Program-made: the position numbers and the translations under genes
The notes under the pieces: generated by a model
Database searches by the model: none
Told to the model about the DNA's origin: nothing
What the model saw: the letters and a program-made list of their open reading frames with translations, nothing else
Assembly: GCA_016784085.1 (NCBI GenBank)
Contig: JADHVH010000001.1
Coordinates: 1-35,544 of the forward strand
Length of the DNA: 35,544 bases
From: Candidatus Pacearchaeota archaeon
Lineage (GTDB): Archaea; Nanobdellota; Nanobdellia; Pacearchaeales; GW2011-AR1
Reading direction: 5' to 3'
In this document: positions 15,108 through 22,674 of the stretch, piece by piece
How the letters are laid out: every line of letters begins with the position of its first letter
Numbering within the stretch: the stretch's first letter is position 1

Positions 15108-15115
15108 GATAAAAA

Positions 15116-15123
15116 TTAATAAA
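15116..15123 (+). promoter_or_regulatory. TATA-like box supporting the acylphosphatase start
   Basis: TTAATAAA is centred 25 nt before the ATG at 15145. This favours that start over the in-frame ATG at 15085, which would lie inside the upstream gene. Confidence 0.4.
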
Positions 15124-15144
15124 GGCTTACTATTTACTACTCTT

Positions 15145-15420
15145 ATGAAAAAATCAGTAAGACTCTATATTCTTGGCACGGTTCAAGGAGTTTTCTTTAG
15201 AATGTTTATTAAAGAAAATGCAGAAAAATATAATGTTAAAGGATTTACCCGAAATTTGGAAAATGGAAAAATTGAAGTTTTTTTAGAGGGTGATACTAAT
15301 GATGTTAACAAAATGATTGACCTTTGCAAAAAAGGACCAAAACATTCTCAAATAAAAAATGTGGAAATGAAATCAGAACCTTTTCAAAATTTCAAAACCT
15401 TTAAAATTCTACATATATAA
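15145..15420 (+). CDS. acyP: Acylphosphatase
   Basis: Hydrolyses acyl phosphates; cytoplasmic. The 91-residue length from ATG 15145 is typical. The active-site loop GTVQGVFFR (with catalytic Arg R19) and Asn N37 in GFTRN are present, followed by GKIEVFLEGD. The longer reading frame from 15085 adds 20 unrelated residues and overlaps the winged-helix gene, so I reject it. RNase HI follows after 8 nt. Confidence 0.93.
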   Translation: MKKSVRLYILGTVQGVFFRMFIKENAEKYNVKGFTRNLENGKIEVFLEGDTNDVNKMIDLCKKGPKHSQIKNVEMKSEPFQNFKTFKILHI

Positions 15421-15428
15421 TTCTTAAA

Positions 15429-15827
15429 ATGATTTATACAAATTCTGATGGAGGGGCAAGAGGTAATCCTGGCCCAGGAGCAATAGGAGTAATAGTTAGA
15501 GATGAGGGGAAAATTTTAACAAAATATAGTTCAAGGATTGGAGACAATGTTACTAATAATGTTGCTGAATATGAAGCTCTAATAAAAGCCTTGGAACTTG
15601 CAGCACAACATACAGAAGAACTAACTTGTTTTTTAGATTCTCAATTAATAGTTAAACAACTTATGGGAGAATATGGTGTTAAAACACCTCACATTATGGA
15701 ATTATTTTTAAGAGTCCAAAAACTACAGGAAAAATATAAAAAAATTACATATGTTCATGTTAGTAGATGGGATAAGTTTCAACAAATAGCAGATCAACTT
15801 CTGAACGAAGAGCTAGATAATAAATAA
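15429..15827 (+). CDS. rnhA: Ribonuclease HI
   Basis: Cleaves the RNA strand of RNA-DNA hybrids, for primer and R-loop removal. The 132-residue protein has the DEDD catalytic set: D7 (NSDGGARGNPGPG), E48 (NVAEYEAL), D70 (FLDSQLIVKQL) and D122 (IADQLLNEEL). The basic handle loop of E. coli RNase HI is missing, as in many archaeal and compact type I enzymes. The gene is 8 nt after acylphosphatase and may have its own TATA-like box (CTTTAAAATTC near 15401-15410). Confidence 0.95.
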   Translation: MIYTNSDGGARGNPGPGAIGVIVRDEGKILTKYSSRIGDNVTNNVAEYEALIKALELAAQHTEELTCFLDSQLIVKQLMGEYGVKTPHIMELFLRVQKLQEKYKKITYVHVSRWDKFQQIADQLLNEELDNK

Positions 15828-15829
15828 AG

Positions 15830-15838
15830 TTATAAATA
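15830..15838 (+). promoter_or_regulatory. TATA-like box for lysS
   Basis: TTATAAATA is centred 24 nt before the lysS ATG at 15858. Confidence 0.5.
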
Positions 15839-15857
15839 ACTAATTCTTAGAAAAAAT

Positions 15858-17327
15858 ATGGGGAGAGAAAATCAAATAATTGGTGAGAGATTAAAAAAAT
15901 TAAAAGAGCTGGAAAAATTAGGTATTGACCCTTATCCTGCTGAATTTGAAAAAAAAGATACCATCCAAAAATGTTTGGGATTAAAATTAAATTCTAAAGT
16001 TAAAACAGCTGGAAGAGTGATGATTAAAAGAGGTATTGGTAAAATAATTTTTAGCGAACTATTAGATGGTACTGGAAAAATTCAAATTGTCCTTCAAGAT
16101 AAAGAAACTCCAAAAAAAGCTGTTGATTTTTTTAAAAAATATGTTGATGCTGGAGATTTTGTAGGTGTTGAAGGAAAAATTATAAAAACAAAAACAGGAC
16201 AACTTTCTATTTTAGCTAATAAAATATTTTTATTAACAAAATCTATTTTACCTTTGCCCAATAAATGGCAGGGACTTAAAGATGAAGAAGAAAAACTAAG
16301 AAAAAGATATTTAGATATTCTTATGAGTCCTGAAATAAGAGAATTATTTTTGAAAAAAGAAAAGTTTTGGAAAACTATGAGGGATTTTCTAAATAAAAAA
16401 GGATTTACAGAAGTTGAGACCCCTATTTTAGAAAATTCTGCAGGTGGAGCTTCTGCAACTCCATTTAAAACACATCATCATGCTTTAGACATAGATGTTT
16501 TTCTAAGAATTTCAATGGGAGAGTTATGGCAGAAAAAATTAATGGTTGCAGGATATGAAAAAACATTTGAAATAGGAAGACAGTTCAGAAACGAAGGAAT
16601 GGATATGGAACATCTTCAGGATTATACTCAAATGGAATTTTATTGGGCCTATGCTAATTATAAAATGGGAATGGAATTGACTGAAAAAATGTACAAAGAA
16701 GTTACTAAGGCTGTTTTAGGAAAACTCACATTTGAAACAAGGGGCTATAAAGTTGATCTAGGAAAAAAATGGCAAATTTATGATTATGAAAAAACAATTA
16801 AAAAATATACAGGAGTAGATATTTACAATGTTGATAAAAATAAAATTAAAACAGAATTAGATAAATTAAAGGTAGAATATAATCCTACTGGAGATAAGTG
16901 GAGACTTGTTGATGCTCTTTGGAAATATTGTAGAAAAAAATTATCTGGCCCAGGATTTTTAGTTGGGCAACCAGTAGAAGTTTCACCTCTTGCAAAAAGA
17001 GATGTTAAAAACCCTAAAAAAGTTCAACAATTCCAAATTATTATTGCTGGAAGTGAAATGGGAAATGGTTATTCTGAATTAAACGATCCTCTTGATCAGG
17101 AAAAAAGATTTGAAGAACAGGCTAAATTGAAAAAAGCAGGAGATGAAGAAGCCCAGGATCATGATGAAGAATTTGTAGAAGCTTTGAAATATGGAATGCC
17201 TCCCACCTGTGGATTTGGTTTAAGTGAAAGATTTTTTTCATATTTAGTTGATAGGCCTGCAAGAGAATGTCAAATATTTCCTTTAATGAAACCTTTTGAA
17301 GAAAAGATCAATAAGAAGAAAAAATAA
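15858..17327 (+). CDS. lysS: Lysyl-tRNA synthetase, class II
   Basis: Charges tRNA-Lys. The 489-residue protein has an N-terminal OB-fold anticodon domain (about 50-130, with FSELLDGTGKIQIVLQ) and a class II catalytic core. Motif 1 is around KGFTEVETPILENSAGGA (181-198). Motif 2 is FEIGRQFRNEGMDMEHLQDY (237-256) followed by TQMEFYWAYANY. Motif 3 is GFGLSERFFSYLVDRP (452-467). Many archaea use the unrelated class I LysRS, so this is a bacterial-type enzyme. The EHLQDYTQ variant replaces the usual HNPEFT, which I associate with CPR/DPANN LysRS. The histone gene starts one base after its stop. Confidence 0.93.
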   Translation: MGRENQIIGERLKKLKELEKLGIDPYPAEFEKKDTIQKCLGLKLNSKVKTAGRVMIKRGIGKIIFSELLDGTGKIQIVLQDKETPKKAVDFFKKYVDAGDFVGVEGKIIKTKTGQLSILANKIFLLTKSILPLPNKWQGLKDEEEKLRKRYLDILMSPEIRELFLKKEKFWKTMRDFLNKKGFTEVETPILENSAGGASATPFKTHHHALDIDVFLRISMGELWQKKLMVAGYEKTFEIGRQFRNEGMDMEHLQDYTQMEFYWAYANYKMGMELTEKMYKEVTKAVLGKLTFETRGYKVDLGKKWQIYDYEKTIKKYTGVDIYNVDKNKIKTELDKLKVEYNPTGDKWRLVDALWKYCRKKLSGPGFLVGQPVEVSPLAKRDVKNPKKVQQFQIIIAGSEMGNGYSELNDPLDQEKRFEEQAKLKKAGDEEAQDHDEEFVEALKYGMPPTCGFGLSERFFSYLVDRPARECQIFPLMKPFEEKINKKKK

Positions 17328-17328
17328 A

Positions 17329-17514
17329 ATGGCTTTAATTGTAAAATCTAATATTAAAAAAACTGTAAAAGAACTTGATAAAGAGGATTCTGTTTCTAGT
17401 GTTGCTGAAGAAGTTGGCCTTACTCTAGAAAGAAAAGTTGAAGAAATTTTAAAAAATGCCATTAATAGGGCAAAAGCAAATGGCAGAAGAACTATTCAAG
17501 CAAGGGATTTGTGA
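17329..17514 (+). CDS. Archaeal histone
   Basis: Packages DNA as dimers and multimers. The 61-residue protein is one histone fold: an N-terminal helix (VKSNIKKTVKEL), loop 1 (SVSSVAEEV), the long central helix (LERKVEEILKNAINRAKANG), loop 2 (RRTIQ) and a C-terminal ARDL. The RRT of loop 2 matches the DNA-contacting K/R-x-T of HMf-type histones. It is at the short end of the family, with no tails. The start at 17329 is preferred over a start at 17296 inside lysS, because it matches the fold's N-terminus and the TAA-A-ATG junction pattern. Confidence 0.88.
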   Translation: MALIVKSNIKKTVKELDKEDSVSSVAEEVGLTLERKVEEILKNAINRAKANGRRTIQARDL

Positions 17515-17516
17515 TT

Positions 17517-17960
17517 ATGCCTGAAAAAGAAAAAATTAGTAAAAGTAAACAAGGTAAAAAAAATCGTGCTGCAGGAGCTAGGTTTGAACTTAAAGTTAGA
17601 ACCCAATTGGAATCAGAAGGCTGGATAATTGATAAATGGGGGAATAATGTTGATTTTGAAGAACCAGAAGGAAAACTTGTAAAAGCTAAAAGAAAATATA
17701 ATCCTTTTATGAAAATTATAGCTATTGGAACTGGTTTTCCTGATTTTATTTGTTTTAAATTAAAAGATAAACAAAATTATGACGTGATTGGTGTTGAAGT
17801 TAAATCAAATGGTTATTTAGATAAAACAGAACGGGCAAAAGCAAAATTTTATTTAAAAAATAAAATATTTTCAAAATTTTTAATTGCAAAATCTAAAAAA
17901 GAGGGAAGAAGGATTCTTGTGGAATATGTTGATTTTAAAGACAAGTATAATAAAACTTAA
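17517..17960 (+). CDS. PD-(D/E)XK nuclease-like protein
   Basis: The protein has 147 residues from ATG 17517; a GTG at 17511 is possible. It follows the restriction-endonuclease fold order: a helix with Glu (RAAGARFELKVRTQLESEGW, E24), a strand with Asp (GTGFPDFICFK), then the ExK pair (IGVEVKSNGYL), then AKAKFYLKNKIFSKFLIAKS. This is the plan of Hjc-like Holliday-junction resolvases and VRR-NUC nucleases; which one cannot be told. The N-terminus is Lys-rich. It overlaps or follows the histone gene and precedes the ComEA-like gene, so it belongs to a DNA-handling neighbourhood. Confidence 0.75.
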   Translation: MPEKEKISKSKQGKKNRAAGARFELKVRTQLESEGWIIDKWGNNVDFEEPEGKLVKAKRKYNPFMKIIAIGTGFPDFICFKLKDKQNYDVIGVEVKSNGYLDKTERAKAKFYLKNKIFSKFLIAKSKKEGRRILVEYVDFKDKYNKT

Positions 17961-17964
17961 ATTA
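17956..17964 (+). promoter_or_regulatory. TATA-like box for the HhH-protein gene
   Basis: CTTAAATTA is centred 25 nt before the ATG at 17985. Confidence 0.4.
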
Positions 17965-17984
17965 TGTTTTTCCCTTAATAATTA

Positions 17985-18512
17985 ATGAGTAAGTTAATAT
18001 TGGTTTTTCTAGTAATTTTACTATTGCCAATAATATCTTCTTGTGAAGAAGGCCAAATTAATCTAAATACAGCTTCTTTAGAAGAACTTGATTTATTATA
18101 TGGAATTGGGCCTTCAAAAGCTCAATCAATTATTGATAACAGGCCATTTACCTCACTAGCTGATCTAATTAATGTTAATGGAATTGGGCAAATTACTTTA
18201 AATAGAATTCTCGAACAAGGATTAATATGCTTTGATTCTGAAGAGGAAAATAATGATCCTTCTTCTGAAGAAAATCTTGACTCTCCTAGAACTTATTTTG
18301 TTTCAAATATTAGTAATTATTCAGAATTAGAATTTCTTCCAATAATTGGAAAAGTAATAGAACTAAATTCAAAAGATATAAATATGGCGGAAAATAATAA
18401 AGAATTAGAAAAAAGTGATTATGCATTATATGGATTTTTTATTTTCTGTATATTCTTAATTATTTTATTTAAAATAAAAAATACTTCAAATAAAAATGAG
18501 TTTCATGGATAA
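17985..18512 (+). CDS. Exported ComEA-like helix-hairpin-helix protein
   Basis: The 175-residue protein begins with a signal peptide (about 1-20, LILVFLVILLLPIISSC; the ISSC could be a lipobox). Then comes a double helix-hairpin-helix unit of ComEA type: INLNTASLEELDLLYGIG (about 25-42) and FTSLADLINVNGIGQITLNRI (about 55-75). After an acidic Ser/Asn/Glu linker (about 83-110) and a middle segment, a C-terminal membrane helix lies at about 149-167 (LYGFFIFCIFLIILF). HhH units bind DNA without sequence specificity, and in bacteria ComEA captures DNA outside the cell. Here the domain would face outside. Its end overlaps the next gene. Confidence 0.85.
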   Translation: MSKLILVFLVILLLPIISSCEEGQINLNTASLEELDLLYGIGPSKAQSIIDNRPFTSLADLINVNGIGQITLNRILEQGLICFDSEEENNDPSSEENLDSPRTYFVSNISNYSELEFLPIIGKVIELNSKDINMAENNKELEKSDYALYGFFIFCIFLIILFKIKNTSNKNEFHG

Positions 18513-18987
18513 TGTTAAAAAAAGGATAAGGGCAACGTTTATTTTAGAGATAATTGGAGCTCCAGCAGAACATTTAGTAAAAACTCTTGAAAATATAATC
18601 GGACAAATTAAAAAAGAAAAAGGAATTAAGCTTATTTCTAGCAAAATTAATGAACCTAAAGTTTTGGAACAAAGGAAAGATTTTTTTGCAACCTTTGCAG
18701 AAGTAGAAATAGAAGCAGACGAAGCTATGCAAATATCCTTATTGATGTTTAAATATATGCCAGCCCATGTAGAGATTATTTCCCCTGAAAATCTAAGCCT
18801 TACAAACCATGATTTGGGAGAAATTCTAAGTGAACTTGCAAGAAGACTTCATAGTTATGATGAAATGGCAAGGGTCCTTCAAATTCAAAAAGAAAATCTT
18901 GAAAAAACAGTTAAAGAATTAACTGAAAAATCTGAAGAAAAAGTTGCTGTAAAAAAGAAATCTAAAACACCTATAAAAAAGAAGTAA
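18496..18987 (+). CDS. Unknown cytoplasmic protein, 163 residues
   Basis: I do not recognise this protein. It has an alpha/beta domain (about 10-110, with ATFILEIIGAPAEHLVKTLE and ATFAEVEIEADEAMQ) followed by a long amphipathic helix or coiled coil (about 115-145) and a very basic tail (KKKSKTPIKKK). No signal peptide or membrane helix is seen. The start at 18496 overlaps the preceding stop by 17 nt; a second ATG at 18505 is possible. It lies between an exported HhH protein and a prepilin-like protein. Confidence 0.75.
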   Translation: MSFMDNVKKRIRATFILEIIGAPAEHLVKTLENIIGQIKKEKGIKLISSKINEPKVLEQRKDFFATFAEVEIEADEAMQISLLMFKYMPAHVEIISPENLSLTNHDLGEILSELARRLHSYDEMARVLQIQKENLEKTVKELTEKSEEKVAVKKKSKTPIKKK

Positions 18988-18991
18988 AATA

Positions 18992-18999
18992 TTTATATA
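18992..18999 (+). promoter_or_regulatory. TATA-like box for the surface-protein operon at 19021
   Basis: TTTATATA is centred 25 nt before the ATG at 19021. Confidence 0.5.
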
Positions 19000-19020
19000 T
19001 AGTATTTTGTTAATTTCTTT

Positions 19021-19734
19021 ATGAATAAAAAAGGTCAAATTACTATTTTTGTTGTTGTTGCAATTATTTTAATTGCTGTTATATCCCTATTTTATCTTTT
19101 TAAAGATAATTTAAGATCTAGCGGATCTGGAGAATATGATTACATTTATTCTTTTGTTGAAGAATGTATAAAAGATGTTGGGAAATCTGCAACATATTAT
19201 GTTTCAGAAAGAGGGGGCTATTTTATTCCTTCTGAATTATCTGCAGAAGAAATTCCCTACTATTACTATTCAGGGCAAAGTTATTTGCCTTCAAAAGAAC
19301 AAATTGAGGATGAAATTTCAAAATATGTAAATGAAATGTTATTTTTCTGCACTCAAAATTTTGTTGACTTTAGTGAAATTAATATCTCTCAAGGAAAAAT
19401 AAATTCTAAAACACATGTTCATGAAGAGGAAATTATTTTTGAGGTAGAATATCCAATTACTATTCAAAAAGGAGAAAATACTGTAATTATAAAGGATTTT
19501 GAAAATATTCCTATATTTATGAAACTAGGATCAATTTATGACTTATCTTCAGAAATAATTGAACAACAAAAAGGGAATAATGAAACTTGTTTAACCTGCC
19601 CTCTTAATTTTGCAATTGAACATGATCTTTATGTAGATATTTCCTTATATAACAATGATACAATATTATATCTTATTGAAGATCAAGATTATTCCCCCTC
19701 TCTTAAATTTAAATTTTTAAATAAATATAATTAA
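19021..19734 (+). CDS. Prepilin-like surface protein
   Basis: The 237-residue protein begins MNKKG/QITIF and continues as a hydrophobic helix (VVVAIILIAVISLFYLF, about 10-27). This is a classical archaeal prepilin site, cleaved after Gly with Gln at +1. The rest is extracellular, Tyr- and Glu-rich, with one CLTC pair and a Cys near ECIKDVG and FFCTQN. It is a cousin of the protein at 28120 (same N-terminus, FVEECI- and REYLQEEI-like segments, and a similar strand plan). First gene of a three-gene operon with the HELAH protein and a small anchored protein. Confidence 0.8.
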   Translation: MNKKGQITIFVVVAIILIAVISLFYLFKDNLRSSGSGEYDYIYSFVEECIKDVGKSATYYVSERGGYFIPSELSAEEIPYYYYSGQSYLPSKEQIEDEISKYVNEMLFFCTQNFVDFSEINISQGKINSKTHVHEEEIIFEVEYPITIQKGENTVIIKDFENIPIFMKLGSIYDLSSEIIEQQKGNNETCLTCPLNFAIEHDLYVDISLYNNDTILYLIEDQDYSPSLKFKFLNKYN

Positions 19735-19735
19735 A

Positions 19736-22108
19736 ATGAATAAAATAATTGCAATCCTTTTTGTTAGTATTTTTCTTTTTAGCTTTGTAGGGGCAGAAAA
19801 TATTGCTACAATAGATTTTCAAGGACTTGAATTTGTAGATTCAGATTTAATGCAAGAATTTCAAGAAGAAATTTGTGGAGAAGAATCTCTTAATCAAGAT
19901 TCTTGCCCTTTAGAAAATTCTTATGGAAAAATTGACAAAATCATTTCTCAAGAAAATTTGCTTTTAATTCAAAATATAAATCCTGAAGCAGCAAAGGCAA
20001 TAGAATTGAATAATCAAATTCAAGAATATGTCTCACAAGGAACACAAATTTTTGGAACCTTGGAAATAGATGAAATAGGGATTATTAGAAAAGGTATGTT
20101 TAAAGAGGGTTTTAAAACATTTGAAATTGGAAATTTTCTTAATCCTAAACTAAAACCAGAGTATGTTCAAATGAAAGGACAAGTTGAATTTATTTTTGCA
20201 TTTGCTCAAGAAGATTGGGCTCCTCTTGGAAAAGCAGAGATAATTCTTAATAAAGAAGGGGATTTTCTTGAAGCTATTAATTCTAATCCTTGCGCAGAAA
20301 TAAATTCTGAAGAAGATTGTGTCCCTGAAAAAACTATTTTTAATAACCTCCAATTTAACTTTGAGGGAGAGCCTATTGCAAATAGATTTGAATTAAATGA
20401 AAATGGTGAAATAACTTTTGCTAAATTTTATGTTAATGAAAATGGGGGAGAATATCTTATAGGAAATCAAATAATATATGCACCTTCTTCATCTTCTATT
20501 AAATATGAGAGGGGTTTGAATTCTATTTCAATTTTCATGGGTGTTAGCTCCAAACTAGATAATTTTCAAAAAAAAATTAATGATTCTCTAGGAGGAGCAG
20601 AAATTACTATTAAGGGGTCTGAACTTGAACTTCCCACTGGAGAAATATTGGAAGGAGAACTTTCTTATAAAGATAATAATTTTTTTATAAAATCTGGAAC
20701 TAAAAGATCTCTTTTAATTGATGGAATTAAATTTAAAAGTCCTGAAAAAGAAGATTTAACTGTATTTTTTGAAGGGGAACCTTCTGAGGATTTTCCTAAA
20801 AGTTATATTGCGTTTGATTCTAGGAAAGACCTTATTGTTTTAGATTCTAAAAAAGAGGTTATTTCAAATGTAGATCTTTATTATAGCCACTATAATTCTG
20901 AAAACTTAAGGATTAAAGAACTTCAAAATGCTAAAATAATTTTAGATACTAGGTCTTCTGAAAATTTAATACCTGAATTAAAAATAACTGAAAAAAAAGA
21001 CTCTAATTATGATCTTTTAATTGGAGAAATTGAAATTTACAATGAAAATGGAGAAATAAAAACAAAAATTAGAGATAATCTTAGAATTCCAAAATCTAGT
21101 ATAAGAGTGGCAATTGAAATAGATGATCAAGAAGGGAATAGCCTTCTTGGAACAGAAAGGTCTCCTCAAAAAATAATCACAAATGATTTTAATCAATTTT
21201 TATTTGTGCCTAAAGAAATTTCTGAAAAAGACATGATTGGTCCTGATTTTAGTGAAAGATTAAATTTTGATTATTCTGGAATTGAAAATGTTAAAAAAAA
21301 TATAGAAAAAGATTTTGGAATTGAAATTACTGGGGATGGGTCCCTTTATGATCTTAAAAGAATAAGAGATCTTCTTAATGCAGCTACTCCTGAAATGATT
21401 GGAGGTGTGAATAAAATTGAGCTTCTTAACGATGATGAAGATCTGAATGGTTTTGGGGGCGTTGCAAATCCTTATGGGAGAAAAATAAAGATACTAAATT
21501 CTGAATTAGACGGGGCTACCCTTATACATGAACTAGCACATACACGTACTTTTGAATTATTTCAAGAACCTAAAAGAATTTATGAAGAAGAATTTCAAGA
21601 TCTTAGATCAGACTATTTAAACAACCAAATAAGTGAAGAAGAATTTAGAATTTCAAGAGATAAATTAAAAAAGAAACATTCTTCCACTGGGAAAAGATTT
21701 AATTATTATCTTTTTCCAGAAGTTCAATTTATAAAAGAATGGGGAAATATTGCTGGAGATAATTATGGAAAAAATCTTGGTAAAAAGAGTTCTCTAAATC
21801 CAATATTTAAATTATTTAACATTGGGGTATCTAATGAATGGGCTGTAGATGAACTTAACAGTCCACTTTTAGGAGGAGACGGTAATTTCTTTGGTCCAAA
21901 AAATGGATTTATAAGACCTTATGGGGCAAATAATATTTTTGAAGATATTTCTACTTTTGTAGAAGAAACATATAAAAATCCAGCATTTTTTACAGATTTT
22001 TTAGATGTTAATTCAAAAGATTATGACCCCAGATATCTTGAAAAATTAAAATTATTAAAAAAATATGATTTTATAAGTGAAGAGGCTTATAACAATATTA
22101 TTAATTAA
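19736..22108 (+). CDS. Secreted HELAH metallopeptidase-like protein
   Basis: The 790-residue protein has a signal peptide (about 1-20, ending SFVGA). A long extracellular N-terminal part (about 20-480) is beta-rich. The C-terminal part contains IHELAHTRTFEL, so H598, E599 and H602 form an HExxH zinc motif. A downstream FEDISTFVEETY (E736 to E744) could supply the third ligand, as in gluzincin-type families. Before the motif, residues 540-596 include a substrate-groove-like segment (KIKILNSELDGATL). It is probably a zincin acting outside the cell. The gene begins one base after the prepilin-like gene, so the protease may process or associate with it. No autoprocessing site can be claimed. Confidence 0.75.
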   Translation: MNKIIAILFVSIFLFSFVGAENIATIDFQGLEFVDSDLMQEFQEEICGEESLNQDSCPLENSYGKIDKIISQENLLLIQNINPEAAKAIELNNQIQEYVSQGTQIFGTLEIDEIGIIRKGMFKEGFKTFEIGNFLNPKLKPEYVQMKGQVEFIFAFAQEDWAPLGKAEIILNKEGDFLEAINSNPCAEINSEEDCVPEKTIFNNLQFNFEGEPIANRFELNENGEITFAKFYVNENGGEYLIGNQIIYAPSSSSIKYERGLNSISIFMGVSSKLDNFQKKINDSLGGAEITIKGSELELPTGEILEGELSYKDNNFFIKSGTKRSLLIDGIKFKSPEKEDLTVFFEGEPSEDFPKSYIAFDSRKDLIVLDSKKEVISNVDLYYSHYNSENLRIKELQNAKIILDTRSSENLIPELKITEKKDSNYDLLIGEIEIYNENGEIKTKIRDNLRIPKSSIRVAIEIDDQEGNSLLGTERSPQKIITNDFNQFLFVPKEISEKDMIGPDFSERLNFDYSGIENVKKNIEKDFGIEITGDGSLYDLKRIRDLLNAATPEMIGGVNKIELLNDDEDLNGFGGVANPYGRKIKILNSELDGATLIHELAHTRTFELFQEPKRIYEEEFQDLRSDYLNNQISEEEFRISRDKLKKKHSSTGKRFNYYLFPEVQFIKEWGNIAGDNYGKNLGKKSSLNPIFKLFNIGVSNEWAVDELNSPLLGGDGNFFGPKNGFIRPYGANNIFEDISTFVEETYKNPAFFTDFLDVNSKDYDPRYLEKLKLLKKYDFISEEAYNNIIN

Positions 22109-22110
22109 AA

Positions 22111-22674
22111 ATGAAAAAAATATTAATTTTTATGCTTACTATTTTTCTATTAACAAGTGCTAGTGCAAGCATGCCTAAAATTTATGAAATAAGCCTTCAT
22201 TATTCAGATGGAGATTTTTCTCTTAATAATATTAGTGTTAAACTAGATGAAAATTCCTTAGAAAACATTCCTGGAGATTATACTGGAGAAATTATTTCTA
22301 GAGAAGGAAGTTTACTAGATATGTTTATTTTTGATATCCCTTCTTTTATCATTGCTGAAGATTTTGAAGGAGGAGGAAATATTATTTTTTACAATGAATC
22401 TGATTTTACAATTTATGCCCCCTATTATGAAAATGCTAAAGAAATTATTCTTTATTACAGTGAATATGAGGAAATTCTAAAAATAGTAGTAAATCAATTT
22501 TCATCATCTCTAGACAATCAAATTAATCTCCCTGAAGAAAACAATAGTCAGAATATTTCTTCAAATTATGAGAGTCAAACTCAAGAAAATACTAAAAAAT
22601 CTATCGAAGATTATTGGTGGGTTCTTTTAATTATTTTAATTATTTTAGTTGCGGTTTTAATAAAAAAGAAATAA
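22111..22674 (+). CDS. Small anchored surface protein
   Basis: The 187-residue protein has a signal peptide (about 1-19, ending SASAS), an extracellular beta-rich domain (about 20-125), an Asn/Gln/Ser-rich stalk (NNSQNISSNYESQTQEN, about 137-155) and a C-terminal membrane helix with basic end (WWVLLIILIILVAVLIKKK). No enzyme motif is seen. It has several N-glycosylation sequons in the extracellular part. It starts 2 nt after the protease-like gene. Its TAA abuts the stop of the opposite-strand gene at 22675 with no gap. Confidence 0.75.
   Translation: MKKILIFMLTIFLLTSASASMPKIYEISLHYSDGDFSLNNISVKLDENSLENIPGDYTGEIISREGSLLDMFIFDIPSFIIAEDFEGGGNIIFYNESDFTIYAPYYENAKEIILYYSEYEEILKIVVNQFSSSLDNQINLPEENNSQNISSNYESQTQENTKKSIEDYWWVLLIILIILVAVLIKKK

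Noticed and set aside
15085..15144. Longer acylphosphatase start
   Set aside because: It overlaps the wHTH gene and adds residues not in the family; the TATA box supports 15145.
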